In this document: one piece after another, positions 36,969 to 46,309 of the stretch | How positions within the stretch are numbered: the first letter of the stretch is position 1 | Layout of the letters: each line of letters starts with the position of its first letter | Program-made: the position numbers and the translations under genes | The notes under the pieces: generated by a model | Databases searched by the model: none | What the model was told of the DNA's origin: nothing | What the model saw: the letters and a program-made list of their open reading frames with translations, nothing else | Source: Lentilactobacillus hilgardii DSM 20176 = ATCC 8290 | GTDB taxonomy: Bacteria > Bacillota > Bacilli > Lactobacillales > Lactobacillaceae | DNA length: 46,715 nucleotides | NCBI RefSeq assembly: GCF_000159315.1 | Contig: NZ_GG669993.1 | Coordinates: forward strand, 294,380 to 341,094 | Direction: 5' to 3'

Positions 36969-38250
36969 CATGATTGACGCACCTAAATACGTCAATGAAA
37001 AAGTAAAGATTGGTGTTTGGCTTACCAATAAACGATCAAGCGGGAAAATTGCTTTTTTACAGTTACGAGACGGAACTGCTTATTTTCAAGGTGTCGTGGT
37101 TAAAAATAACGTTTCTGAGGAAACCTTTGAACTGGCAAAAGAAGTTAAGCAGGAAACTAGTATGTGGATTACCGGTATTATTCATGAAGACAACCGATCA
37201 CATTTTGGTTATGAAATTGAAGTTGAATCTATCGAGGTTGTCAGTGAGTCACATGAGTATCCCATCACGCCCAAAGAGCACGGTGTCGATTTCTTAATGG
37301 ATCATCGTCATCTTTGGCTTCGTTCAAGTCGGCCGCATGCCGTTATGCGTATCCGAAATGAAGTCATCAAAGCAACTTATGACTTCTTCAATGATGAAGG
37401 TTTCATCAAAATTGATGCACCAATTTTGACCGGCAGTGCTCCTGAAGGTACAACTGATCTTTTCCATACAACATATTTTGATAAAGACGCCTATCTTTCC
37501 CAAAGTGGTCAACTGTATGAAGAGGCAGGTGCTGAAGCCTTTGGCAAGGTCTTCTCATTTGGCCCGACTTTCCGTGCTGAAAAGTCTAAGACTCGCCGTC
37601 ATTTAATTGAATTCTGGATGATCGAGCCTGAAATGGCTTTCATGCACCAAGAAGAAAGTTTAGATATTCAGGAACGCTATATCGCTTACCTTGTTCAACG
37701 TGTCATTGATAATTGTCAAATGGAGCTCAAGACACTCGGTCGTGATATTGAAACGCTAAAGAAATATACAATCCTTCCTTATCCACGAATCAGTTATGAT
37801 GAAGCCATTGACCTCTTAAAGAAAAATGATTTCGATCTTGACTGGGGCGTAGATTTTGGCTCACCGGAAGAAACCTTCTTAGCCGATCAATTTGACCAAC
37901 CCGTATTTGTTTTGAACTATCCGAAAGCCATTAAACCATTCTACATGAAGCCGCACCCCACCCGTGACGATGTTGTCATCTGTGCTGATTTACTTGCACC
38001 TGAAGGCTATGGTGAAATCATCGGCGGCTCCGAACGTGCTGTCGATTACGATTACCTTTACGATCAAATCGTTAAGGCCGGCTTAGATCCTAAGGAATAT
38101 TCATGGTATCTTGATCTACGTAAATACGGCAGTGTGCCTCACTCAGGATTTGGTTTGGGGCTGGAAAGAGCGCTTACTTGGATTACCGGTGAAGATCACG
38201 TCCGGGAAGCTATTCCGTTTCCACGATTGCTTAACCGAATTTATCCATAA
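36955..38250 (+). CDS. asnS: Asparaginyl-tRNA synthetase
   Basis: Class IIb synthetase that charges tRNA-Asn. 431 residues: N-terminal OB-fold anticodon-binding domain (about 15-100), then the catalytic core with motif 2 [19 protein letters not shown] and motif 3 [10 protein letters not shown]. It starts at TTG 36955, 8 bases after TGGAGG; an ATG at 36970 lacks spacing support and would cut residues. The start lies inside the 3' end of aspB. Confidence 0.95.
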   Translation: MRQINMIDAPKYVNEKVKIGVWLTNKRSSGKIAFLQLRDGTAYFQGVVVKNNVSEETFELAKEVKQETSMWITGIIHEDNRSHFGYEIEVESIEVVSESHEYPITPKEHGVDFLMDHRHLWLRSSRPHAVMRIRNEVIKATYDFFNDEGFIKIDAPILTGSAPEGTTDLFHTTYFDKDAYLSQSGQLYEEAGAEAFGKVFSFGPTFRAEKSKTRRHLIEFWMIEPEMAFMHQEESLDIQERYIAYLVQRVIDNCQMELKTLGRDIETLKKYTILPYPRISYDEAIDLLKKNDFDLDWGVDFGSPEETFLADQFDQPVFVLNYPKAIKPFYMKPHPTRDDVVICADLLAPEGYGEIIGGSERAVDYDYLYDQIVKAGLDPKEYSWYLDLRKYGSVPHSGFGLGLERALTWITGEDHVREAIPFPRLLNRIYP

Positions 38251-38277
38251 TGCTGTCGTATAAAGAGGTGAGTCAAC

Positions 38278-39006
38278 TTGGATAGGTATGCACACGATGT
38301 GCTTCAATACGGACAGACGTCTATTACGAATCTTTTGTTAAAAAATTATCGCAAGATAGGGATGTCCAATGAAGAACTGCTTCTTTATATTCTAATCAAA
38401 CGCAACCGGACCTTAATTGTCCCAATGCCTGAAATTGGTGGTCTAACGGCTTTAACGGGATATAGCAAACAACAACTTTTTGAGATCTTTCATCAAATGA
38501 TTCAAAAAAAGCTGGCTAAAATTACTCAGGTTAATGTTGATAATCAGCAGGTCGATGCCTATGACTTTAATTCATTATATGAAAAATTATCGCTTGTTGA
38601 ACAAGTAGATTCTACTAATACCAGTGAAGAAAGGGAAGCCATTCCGTCAACTGCACCACAAGTCAGTGATCAGCAAAGACAAGAGATGTTTGAAAGCATT
38701 GAGAAAGAGTTTGGCAGAACACTTTCACCGTTAGAAATGGAATCTATTAGTCAGTGGATTGATTTGGATCACTATTCTCCCAAAATGGTTGAATTAGCTT
38801 TAAAAGAAGCCGTTTTAAGTCAAGTATATAATCTTAAATATATGGATCGTATTTTAAGAAATTGGGAAAAGCGACACTTGAAAACAGCCCAACAAATCGA
38901 GGAATACAATCGAAATCGTACTCGAAATAATTCAGAAACTGAAGAACCTTATAAAGGTCCTAAAATTCCATTTATCGATATTACTAATCCTAATAAAGAT
39001 AAATAG
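38278..39006 (+). CDS. dnaD: DNA replication initiation protein DnaD
   Basis: Primosomal protein that, with DnaB and DnaI, loads the replicative helicase in Firmicutes. 242 residues: N-terminal winged-helix DDBH1 domain (about 15-110), acidic linker, C-terminal DDBH2 (about 135-205) ending in the YMDRILRNW form of the YxxxIxxxW DNA-binding motif. It starts at TTG, preceded by AGAGGTGA. In B. subtilis nth follows; here a terminator does. Confidence 0.92.
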   Translation: MDRYAHDVLQYGQTSITNLLLKNYRKIGMSNEELLLYILIKRNRTLIVPMPEIGGLTALTGYSKQQLFEIFHQMIQKKLAKITQVNVDNQQVDAYDFNSLYEKLSLVEQVDSTNTSEEREAIPSTAPQVSDQQRQEMFESIEKEFGRTLSPLEMESISQWIDLDHYSPKMVELALKEAVLSQVYNLKYMDRILRNWEKRHLKTAQQIEEYNRNRTRNNSETEEPYKGPKIPFIDITNPNKDK

Positions 39007-39081
39007 GGATTATGACACAAACTAGAGAAGCTGGAACAATAGTCAAGAATCTATATTATAACGTTCCTACTCCAAAGTGAA

Positions 39082-39129
39082 AATCCCGTAAAATCAGCGC
39101 TTTTGTAAAGTGATTTTACGGGGTTTTTT
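39082..39129 (+). terminator. Terminator of the dinG-dnaD cluster
   Basis: CCCGTAAAATCA (39085-39096) pairs perfectly with TGATTTTACGGG (39111-39122), followed by G and six T. Confidence 0.85.
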
Positions 39130-39168
39130 GAAAAATAGTGTTTTTTTGGACTTATGTCCCAACCATAC

Positions 39169-39203
39169 AAATAGAGGGCCAGCCATTGGCTGGTCCTCTA
39201 TTT
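39169..39203 (-). terminator. Terminator of the recU-pbp1A operon
   Basis: AAATAGAGG-G-CCAGCC (39169-39184) pairs with GGCTGG-T-CCTCTATTT (39188-39203), a 16-bp stem with one wobble and a three-base loop. Confidence 0.8.
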
Positions 39204-39214
39204 GTATTGACCTA

Positions 39215-41569
39215 TTATTGATCATTTATATCATTGTTATTCGAGTCAGGCGAATTACTATCTTGGTTATTTGAAGAATCAGAGGTTGAACCACCACCAT
39301 CACTCGAGGAACCCGTTCCCGGATTATTATCCGTTGAAGATGAACTGGTACTGGAACTGCTATTGTCCGTACCATCACCGGACGACGAACCACTACCGCT
39401 TGGTTGCTGTGTTGTTGGTGCGGTTTGTGAAGATTCTGTTGAACTGCCCCGATTTTCTTCATTGCTTCTAGGAGACGTCGTAATCGTCCCGTTTGAGCTC
39501 GAACTACTTTCTACTGAGTAACTCCCAGCAGATGTCGTAGTATTATCCGTTACAGTCCCGGGATAACCGGAAACGTAATATTCAGTGTTACCGCCACGAT
39601 TAGTGGCAACAACGTCACTCGGCTGTGTCCAATCACTATTAGGCTTGTTTTGAGAAACATAGGACATAACCGACTTATAAATCTGCTGAGAAATTTCACT
39701 TTGTGGCTGTGTGATATACGAATTTGCTTTAAACTGATGATCATATCCTGTCCAAATTGCCAACGCATAATTTTTAGTATAACCGGAGAACCATGCATCC
39801 ATTGATGAATTTGCAGGAACTTTATTTAAATAATCATCAGGATACTGAGTTGTTCCTGTTTTACCAGCTTCGTACAACCCGGAAATCTTTGCGGTGGTTC
39901 CCGAACCGTCAGAATCAGTCATAACACCCTTTAACATATTGGTTATCATAAATGCAGTTGCGGGCGACATTGCACGTTTTCCCTTTGGATGGAACCGTTT
40001 AGTAACGCCATTTGCTTGAACAATACGATTGATAATATAAGGCTTGTAGTAAGTACCGCCATTTGAAAACGCAGCGTAGGAAGCAGCAAGCTGTTCAGAA
40101 GAAATATATAACCCGATACCATTTTGAAGACTCAACGTTTTCTTAAATGGCATGCCCAACTTTTTCAGAAAAGTAGTGGCCTTGGAAATACCCACATTTT
40201 CCAAAGTTCGAATAGCAGGAATATTTCTAGATTCAACGATTGCCTTACGCATGGTTATTGTTCCTTGATATTTATCGTCAAAATCCATCACGTTTTTGTC
40301 AGTTCCGGGATAAACATAAGGGGTATCTTTCACTGGCTGATAGGTAGGATATTTAAGATACTCAATTGCAGGGCCATAATCCATAATCGGCTTGGCAGTC
40401 GACCCGGAAGAACGACCGGTTTGAACGGCTCGATTAAGGCCAAACGCTACTTTGGTTTTGCGACTGCCTTGCATTGCCATTACTTTACCATTGTTAACGT
40501 TAACCAATGTTGCCCCGACCTGGAACCGGTTATTGGGATAAACAATACTTGGATCATTATTTGAAACTTTATATAGTTTCTTTTGAGCATTCATATTTAA
40601 ATTCGTGTAGACTTTCAACCCACTGTTAGCTTTGTACCCCTTGTCTTTTAGTTCTTCCAAGGTTTGTTTTAAATAGGAGTCAATGTATTTCGACGTTTTG
40701 GCGGATCCACTCGTTTGGGTATGTGTCTTCGCCAAACCGCTTTTTACACTGGTATTCTTGGCGCGTTGAGCTTGAGCGGAAGTAATGGCTTTATTTTTAA
40801 CCATTGCGTTCAAGACTTCATTTCGACGCTCGGTTGCGTATTTGGGATAAATGTAAGGATTATAATATTTTGGAGATTGTGGCATCCCAGCAAGCAACGC
40901 TAACTGCGGCAGTGTTAAGTGACCCAATGTTTTATTGTAATAAAACTCGGCACCGGTCTGCATACCGTACACACCATTTCCCATATATACTTTATTAATA
41001 TAGAATTCAAGGATCTGGGATTTGGAATAGCGATTTTCAACTTGAATTGCAAGCCAGGCTTCTTGAGCTTTTCGTTTCAATGTTCGATCACTTGCCGCTG
41101 TTGAAAAGACCGAAAGCTTAACCAACTGCTGGGTTAATGTACTGCCACCTTGCATGCCTAACGATGAACCGGTCAAATTGGAGAGGGCCGCGCCAACAAT
41201 ACGAATTGGATCAACACCATGATGTTTATAAAAGCGTCGATCTTCAATTGAGACCACCGCTTGTTTCAGAGTACCTGGTATTTTATTTGATTTGACATAA
41301 TCTCGATTTTGACTTCCCAGCCGTGAAATAACTTTTCCATTTGTATCATAAATTTGAGTGGAATTATCGCTTGAAAGTGCGGATTGAGTGATCCGGGGTG
41401 AACTGGATGCGTAATAAGCAAATAAGCCGGCTCCAAACAAAATTAAAAGTAAGAATAGACTGAGTACAATCTTGATAAAGCGTTTAAACGGGCCCTTCTT
41501 TTTTTTCTTTGTGAATTGTCGACCTTGTCTCATATTCGCTCGTGAATTCTGAGGATTATTCTGTGACAT
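39215..41569 (-). CDS. Class A penicillin-binding protein 1A
   Basis: Bifunctional peptidoglycan glycosyltransferase and transpeptidase. 784 residues: basic cytoplasmic N-terminus (about 1-28), a transmembrane helix (about 29-52), GT51 domain with EDRRFYKHHGVDP and QGGSTLTQQLVK, then the transpeptidase with the serine motif GSTAKP, SRN, and AGKTGTT. The last ~110 residues are a low-complexity tail of Ser, Thr, Gly, Asn and Asp, outside the cell. TTC-rich sequence with AAGGAGAAATCT precedes the ATG. It follows recU by 17 bases; the pairing is that of B. subtilis ponA-recU. Confidence 0.94.
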   Translation of the reverse strand: MSQNNPQNSRANMRQGRQFTKKKKKGPFKRFIKIVLSLFLLLILFGAGLFAYYASSSPRITQSALSSDNSTQIYDTNGKVISRLGSQNRDYVKSNKIPGTLKQAVVSIEDRRFYKHHGVDPIRIVGAALSNLTGSSLGMQGGSTLTQQLVKLSVFSTAASDRTLKRKAQEAWLAIQVENRYSKSQILEFYINKVYMGNGVYGMQTGAEFYYNKTLGHLTLPQLALLAGMPQSPKYYNPYIYPKYATERRNEVLNAMVKNKAITSAQAQRAKNTSVKSGLAKTHTQTSGSAKTSKYIDSYLKQTLEELKDKGYKANSGLKVYTNLNMNAQKKLYKVSNNDPSIVYPNNRFQVGATLVNVNNGKVMAMQGSRKTKVAFGLNRAVQTGRSSGSTAKPIMDYGPAIEYLKYPTYQPVKDTPYVYPGTDKNVMDFDDKYQGTITMRKAIVESRNIPAIRTLENVGISKATTFLKKLGMPFKKTLSLQNGIGLYISSEQLAASYAAFSNGGTYYKPYIINRIVQANGVTKRFHPKGKRAMSPATAFMITNMLKGVMTDSDGSGTTAKISGLYEAGKTGTTQYPDDYLNKVPANSSMDAWFSGYTKNYALAIWTGYDHQFKANSYITQPQSEISQQIYKSVMSYVSQNKPNSDWTQPSDVVATNRGGNTEYYVSGYPGTVTDNTTTSAGSYSVESSSSSNGTITTSPRSNEENRGSSTESSQTAPTTQQPSGSGSSSGDGTDNSSSSTSSSSTDNNPGTGSSSDGGGSTSDSSNNQDSNSPDSNNNDINDQ

Positions 41570-41586
41570 AGATTTCTCCTTCGTGA

Positions 41587-42186
41587 TTATTCAATGATCA
41601 AATCGACCGCACGTAGATAGGGAAGTAGTGGGTTAATTTGATAAGGAACAGCAACGCCGATTTCTTCAATAGTTTTTCGCGGAATTGACTTCCGCCCACC
41701 GACTTGCTGCTGATCCCAATAGTCGATTAGATCCGTTGCCTTAAGTAGGAAAACGGATTGATCATTGACAAATTTGATAATAGCAAAACAAATGCCTCTT
41801 TGCTTTAAACATTCCCGCATATGTTCAACTTGATGTTTATGAAAATTTTTTAAAGGAAAAGACGTTTTGTTCTTCGTTTCCTTGGCATCAAAATCAATGT
41901 AATGACCTTGATAAACACCGTTATAATCAGTTGTTGATGCCCTTCGAAAATAAGCCTCCTTAATTCTTGCGGCACTTCGTTTGGGATAGTCTACCGACAC
42001 AATTTGGATTGGGGTAGGTTTCTTGTGAATCACCGCAATTTCATTATTTAAATAAAATTTATTACTTTCGTTAAGTTCAGCTTCAAGCGTCATTCCACGA
42101 TTAGAAAAATCAATTGAATCATTATGTGACTGCTCGAAGCCGGACTGACGATGGAATTGATGACCATCTGGGTATTTAATTGTCAT
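41587..42186 (-). CDS. recU: Holliday junction resolvase RecU
   Basis: Cleaves four-way junctions in recombination and chromosome segregation in Firmicutes. 199 residues. SNRGMTLEAELNESNKFY near the start, DYNGVYQGHYIDFDAKETK with catalytic Asp, Asp, Glu and Lys, then FPLKNFHKHQVEHM. The extended N-terminal stretch (1-30) is normal. AAAGGGGAG precedes the ATG. First gene of a two-gene operon with the penicillin-binding protein. Confidence 0.95.
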   Translation of the reverse strand: MTIKYPDGHQFHRQSGFEQSHNDSIDFSNRGMTLEAELNESNKFYLNNEIAVIHKKPTPIQIVSVDYPKRSAARIKEAYFRRASTTDYNGVYQGHYIDFDAKETKNKTSFPLKNFHKHQVEHMRECLKQRGICFAIIKFVNDQSVFLLKATDLIDYWDQQQVGGRKSIPRKTIEEIGVAVPYQINPLLPYLRAVDLIIE

Positions 42187-42310
42187 AAAACAAACTCCCC
42201 TTTAACATCAATATGTACATTGTACTGCAATTTCATTTAAAATAGTCTTAATAATGATATTATAGCAAGTGGGTATGTGATTGAAAAATGTTTTATGAAT
42301 GGGTGATATT

Positions 42311-42883
42311 GTGAGCCGTCTATGGATAACCGGCTATCGAAGCTACGAACTGGGCGTATTTAAAGATGATGATCCAAAGCGCAAAGTCATTGATTACGTA
42401 TTGACAAACGAACTCAGACAGGCGATCATTGACGGTACGGACTGGATAATTTCAGGCGGTCAACTCGGAGTGGAGCAGTGGGCTTTGGAGGCTGCCAATT
42501 ATTTAAAAAGTGAGTATCCGGATGAATTCCAGACTTCAATGATGCTACCTTTTGCAGAATTTGGCAATAATTGGAATGAAAAAAACCAACTGAAATTGCA
42601 GAAATTAAGACAATCAGTTGATTTTTCTGCGTCTGTTAGCCAACAGCCATACCATTCTCCGCAACAGTTAAGAAATTATCAAGAATTCATGTTAAATCAT
42701 ACGGATCAAGTGATCATGATATATGATTTAGATAATCCAGGAAAATCGCAGTACGATTTCGATAAAATTAAAGAATTTGCAGATAGTCATCCGTATCCAT
42801 ACAGGCTGATCACATTTGATGATCTCCAAAATGCTGCAGATGAGTATCAAGAAAACCAAAATAATAGTTTTCAAGATGATTAA
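42311..42883 (+). CDS. YpsA family protein (DUF1273)
   Basis: About 190 residues with a Rossmann-like fold related to the SLOG/DprA group, suggesting a nucleotide ligand; in B. subtilis and S. aureus YpsA has been linked to cell division, without a known biochemical activity. [13 protein letters not shown] is the N-terminal signature and [19 protein letters not shown] the ligand-binding loop. GTG 42311 is chosen, 3 bases after GGTGAT, giving [14 protein letters not shown] 42299 overlaps that ribosome-binding site. It precedes gpsB, as in B. subtilis. Confidence 0.88.
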   Translation: MSRLWITGYRSYELGVFKDDDPKRKVIDYVLTNELRQAIIDGTDWIISGGQLGVEQWALEAANYLKSEYPDEFQTSMMLPFAEFGNNWNEKNQLKLQKLRQSVDFSASVSQQPYHSPQQLRNYQEFMLNHTDQVIMIYDLDNPGKSQYDFDKIKEFADSHPYPYRLITFDDLQNAADEYQENQNNSFQDD

Positions 42884-42939
42884 TATATGATATCATTTTA
42901 GTGGTTTGTTGCAAATTAAGACGAGGTGTAACCAATAAA

Positions 42940-43326
42940 ATGGAAAACATTAACTATACTCCAAAAGATATCCTCCAAAAAGAGTTTCGACAAAAGATGC
43001 GTGGGTATGATCCAAATGATGTTGACAGCTTCCTAGATAATATTATTAAAGACTATGAAGCCTTTAATAAACAATTACAGGAGCTAAGTGACGAAAATGA
43101 TCGGTTGAAAGTTCAGGTTGATGAACTAAATAAGCAACTTGCTGTTTCTGGTAACCAACCGATGACAACAACCGGTGCAGCTAATCCGACACCAAGTCGG
43201 CAGACTGCCAGCCAGCCAATGTCCAGTGCAACAAACATGGACATTCTTAAACGCTTGTCAAACTTGGAACGACGGGTATTCGGATCGCAACTTGATAGTG
43301 GCTCAAATGAGTCGCATCGGTTGTAA
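42940..43326 (+). CDS. gpsB: Cell division regulator GpsB
   Basis: Coiled-coil cytosolic adaptor that links the division machinery with class A penicillin-binding proteins. 128 residues. The DivIVA-like N-terminal domain reads [26 protein letters not shown] in two stretches ([11 protein letters not shown] is the membrane/PBP-binding turn), a coiled coil runs to about 70, then a Pro/Thr/Ser linker and a short C-terminal helix ([16 protein letters not shown]). ATG 42940 has GAGGTG 11 bases upstream. The divergent operon encodes a PBP, a likely partner. Confidence 0.93.
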   Translation: MENINYTPKDILQKEFRQKMRGYDPNDVDSFLDNIIKDYEAFNKQLQELSDENDRLKVQVDELNKQLAVSGNQPMTTTGAANPTPSRQTASQPMSSATNMDILKRLSNLERRVFGSQLDSGSNESHRL

Positions 43327-43349
43327 TTAGTTAACTTGTTGATTAACTT

Positions 43350-43744
43350 CAGTGCAGATCCTCAGTAATTGCGGTCGGCTTTATGCCGGCTGAGGAAAGT
43401 CCATTCTCGCACAGGCTGCGATGCCTGTAGTGTTCGTGCTCGGTGAAAAAATAAGCCGGGGAACTCTTTTTAAGAGTTACGGCGGATTCCAAGCTAAGGC
43501 TTAGCTATGCGGCAGAATCCTTAAGGTGCCACAGTGACGAATGTCCTGAGAAATCTCGACAATGGAACGCGGTAAACCCCTCGAGCGGGAAACCCAAACT
43601 TTGGTAGGGGAGCTTCACACACGGTAATTGAACCAAGTGTGGGGGAGAAATAGGTTCTATTTCTCAGATAGATAATTACTACTTCCTAATTTGTTCCTGG
43701 AAGTTAGGAAGCACAAAACATGGCTTATAGGGATTTGCACTAAA
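43350..43744 (+). ncRNA. rnpB: RNase P RNA, Bacillus type B
   Basis: Catalytic RNA that removes tRNA 5' leaders. Landmarks follow the B. subtilis RNA: GAGGAAAGTCCA, GATGCCTGTAGTGTTCGTGC, AAGGTGCCACAGTGACG, GGAACGCGGTAAACCCC, TCGAGCGGGAAACCCAAA, TTTGGTAGGGG, and AACATGGCTTATAG near the 3' end. The terminal helix P1 forms between GTGCAGATCC (43352-43361) and GGATTTGCAC (43731-43740). End points are approximate. It lies between gpsB and the methyltransferase gene, as in B. subtilis. Confidence 0.96.
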
Positions 43745-43748
43745 CAGG

Positions 43749-43780
43749 AAAAAAGACGGGAGCTTGCTCCTGTCTTTTTT
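43749..43780 (+). terminator. Terminator of rnpB
   Basis: AAAAGAC-G-GGAGC pairs with GCTCC-T-GTCTTTT around a two-base loop, followed by more T. Confidence 0.85.
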
Positions 43781-43985
43781 AATATCTTCATAAAAAACAA
43801 TTCTTAGCCAATGTTTATTGTTGAAATACGGTATGATAGTCATGTAAAGTATTGAAAATGAATCATCATGTATATTATTAACGAGCATCACCCTGGAGCT
43901 TTATTAACCAAATAACATATAACAGGGCGGAATTAAAGAATGATTAAGTTTTAGAACCTAAAAAAGATAAGCGAGAGTGAATAAG

Positions 43986-45137
43986 TTGAAATTTAATTTA
44001 GTTGCGACATGTGCCGCCGGAATAGAAGCTTTGGTAGGTAAAGAATTACGAAATCTGGGTTATGATACCCAAGTTGAAAATGGCCGAGTTCGTTTTTCCG
44101 GAGACGAAAAAGATATTATTAAAACTAATCTTTGGCTACGGACTGCTGATCGAATCAAAATTATTGTTGATGAATTCGATGCTCAGACATTCGATGATTT
44201 GTTTGAAGCCACCGCTGCCAATCAGTGGGATAAACTATTGCCAATGGATGCTGAATTCCCGGTTGAAGGCCGTTCACGCAATTCTAAACTACATAGTGTT
44301 CCTGATGTTCAAGCAATTGTTAAAAAGGCGATTGTAAACTCCTTGAGTACATCCTATCATCGTCACACCCGGTTACCAGAAACGGGTGCGAAATTCCCAT
44401 TGGAAATTGCAATAAACAAGGATCATGCGATGTTAACTTTGGACACAACCGGTTCAAGTCTATTTAAGCGGGGTTACAGAGTTGAAAAGGGCCCGGCACC
44501 GCTAAAGGAAAATATGGCTGCAGCTTTAATTTTACTGACTAGTTGGTATCCTGATATGCCGTTTATCGATCCAATGTGTGGTTCTGGAACTATCCCAATT
44601 GAAGCGGCTTTAATTGGTAGAAATATTGCACCTGGATTTAACCGTGATTTTATTTGTGAAAATTGGCCTTGGATTGATGCGGATATGGTTCAGAATGTGC
44701 GTGACGAAGCTGATTCAAAAGCAGATTACGATCGAGAATTGGATATTTCTGCTAGCGATATAGACGGTAATATGGTCGAAATTTCAAAAAGAAACGCTGA
44801 AGAAGTTGGGCTTCTGGATGATATTCACTTTAAACAGCTGGCGGTCGCTGATTTTAAAACCGATAAAGTTAACGGTGTCATGATTGCAAATCCACCTTAT
44901 GGTGAACGGATGAGTGAAAAAGATCAGGTCCACGATTTATATAAGCAAATGGGCAAAGCATTTAAGCCGCTTTCAAGCTGGTCCAAATACTTCTTAACCT
45001 CTGATCTCGAATTTGAAAAATATTACGGGGAAAAGGCTACCAAACGACGAAAATTATATAACGGCGCTCTAAGAACGGACTATTTTCAATATTGGGGTAG
45101 AAAAGTTCGGAATATGAATAGTCTATCTAACTATTAA
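43986..45137 (+). CDS. THUMP-domain rRNA methyltransferase (RlmL/YpsC-like)
   Basis: Predicted S-adenosylmethionine-dependent N2-guanine methyltransferase of 23S rRNA, related to the N-terminal half of E. coli RlmL (G2445). About 384 residues. THUMP RNA-binding region at about 45-155, then the Rossmann methyltransferase with FIDPMCGSGTIPIEAALI (SAM site) and the catalytic NPPYGERM. TTG 43986 is preferred because GAGAGTGA stands 5 bases upstream; GTG 43977 would overlap that site. Position after rnpB matches ypsC. Confidence 0.9.
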   Translation: MKFNLVATCAAGIEALVGKELRNLGYDTQVENGRVRFSGDEKDIIKTNLWLRTADRIKIIVDEFDAQTFDDLFEATAANQWDKLLPMDAEFPVEGRSRNSKLHSVPDVQAIVKKAIVNSLSTSYHRHTRLPETGAKFPLEIAINKDHAMLTLDTTGSSLFKRGYRVEKGPAPLKENMAAALILLTSWYPDMPFIDPMCGSGTIPIEAALIGRNIAPGFNRDFICENWPWIDADMVQNVRDEADSKADYDRELDISASDIDGNMVEISKRNAEEVGLLDDIHFKQLAVADFKTDKVNGVMIANPPYGERMSEKDQVHDLYKQMGKAFKPLSSWSKYFLTSDLEFEKYYGEKATKRRKLYNGALRTDYFQYWGRKVRNMNSLSNY

Positions 45138-45158
45138 GGTCATTTCAAATTTTATTTA

Positions 45159-45167
45159 TGCTAAAAT
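45159..45167 (+). promoter_or_regulatory. Extended -10 promoter of the oxidoreductase gene
   Basis: TGC-TAAAAT, an extended -10 element about 30 bases before the start codon; no clear -35. Confidence 0.4.
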
Positions 45168-45196
45168 AAGAACTATTGGTAGAAAGAAGTGAGTGA

Positions 45197-46309
45197 ATGC
45201 AAAAAAGAATTGCTGTTATCGGCGGTGGCATCATTGGAGCAACAGCAGCCTTTTACCTTGGTTACTTAGATCAGACCCAATCATTATCGGTCACACTGTT
45301 TGACGATGACTTGGGGCAAGCGACAAAAGCCGCTTCCGGGATCATTTCTCCCTGGTTATCCAAACGCCGAAATAAACGTTGGTATACTTTGGCAAAAGAG
45401 GGCGCGTCTTTTTACAGAAAGTTAGTAACAGATGCTAACCTTGGGACAAACGTTTACCAACAAACCGGAACCATTGTGACTCGAAAAGACCCAAATGATC
45501 TTGACAGCCTTTTTCAAGAAGCTGAAATAAAGCTCCGTCACACACCGGCAATGCGGTCAGTGGCCCTTCTTTCCTCTCAAGACGTCGGTAAGCGCCTCCC
45601 TTTTTTAACCAACCCGCCTGCAGGCATCTTGGTCGAGGGTGGTGCTAAGATTGATGGCTTGCGTTTCGTTGAAGCTCTATTGGATCAGGCACAAAAAAGG
45701 CATGTTGAAATAAGCCGGCAGCGCGTCTTTTTTGATGAAAGTGGCAAATTAAGGACATCAAAAGGGTTAGAATCATTTGATAAAATTATTATTGCGACTG
45801 GTGCTTGGATGAAAGGGACTCTAAAGCCGCTTAATTACTTGGTTAAAGTTCGACCGCAAAAGGGGCAACTAATCGATTTAACAATTAAATCAAAACACTA
45901 TGGGAGCCATTTACCTGTTTTAATGCCCGAGAGCAGTTCTGATATTATTCCATTCGAACACGACAAGCTGGTTGTGGGTGCAACCCATGAAAACGATGGT
46001 GGATTTGATCTAAAACCCACTAGTGAAGCGCGTAATCGTTTACTGACAAATGCGAAGGCGTTCGATCAACATCTTCAGATGGATCAAATTGACCGCGTTC
46101 GTGTTGGTACAAGAGCGTATACCGATGATTTTGCGCCGTTCTTTGGACATCTACCAGATAACCCAAACATTTTACTTGGAGGAGGTCTGGGCTCATCTGG
46201 GCTCACGACAGGGCCACTTATCGGATACTTTCTGGCAAGGGCTGTCGTTGAAGGCCAGTTAGGTGTTTGGGATAAATATACCAAGCCGATTAGTCACTAT
46301 ATTATTTAG
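45197..46309 (+). CDS. FAD-dependent oxidoreductase, DadA/glycine oxidase family
   Basis: 370 residues with the dinucleotide-binding IAVIGGGIIGATAAFYL at the N-terminus, KAASGIISPWLSKRR after it, IIIATGAWM, VRPQKGQLIDL, and LGGGLGSSGLTTGPLIG at the C-terminus. This is the DAO fold of D-amino acid or glycine/sarcosine oxidases; the substrate is not readable. AAAGAAGTGAG precedes the ATG. It ends with an 8-base overlap with the convergent gene. Confidence 0.85.
   Translation: MQKRIAVIGGGIIGATAAFYLGYLDQTQSLSVTLFDDDLGQATKAASGIISPWLSKRRNKRWYTLAKEGASFYRKLVTDANLGTNVYQQTGTIVTRKDPNDLDSLFQEAEIKLRHTPAMRSVALLSSQDVGKRLPFLTNPPAGILVEGGAKIDGLRFVEALLDQAQKRHVEISRQRVFFDESGKLRTSKGLESFDKIIIATGAWMKGTLKPLNYLVKVRPQKGQLIDLTIKSKHYGSHLPVLMPESSSDIIPFEHDKLVVGATHENDGGFDLKPTSEARNRLLTNAKAFDQHLQMDQIDRVRVGTRAYTDDFAPFFGHLPDNPNILLGGGLGSSGLTTGPLIGYFLARAVVEGQLGVWDKYTKPISHYII

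Noticed and set aside
39234-39521. Glu/Leu/Pro-rich plus-strand frame opposite the PBP gene
   Set aside because: It mirrors the low-complexity Ser/Asp tail coding on the other strand and has no initiation signals of its own.
40124-40564. 146-codon plus-strand frame opposite the PBP gene
   Set aside because: Shadow of the transpeptidase domain coding sequence.
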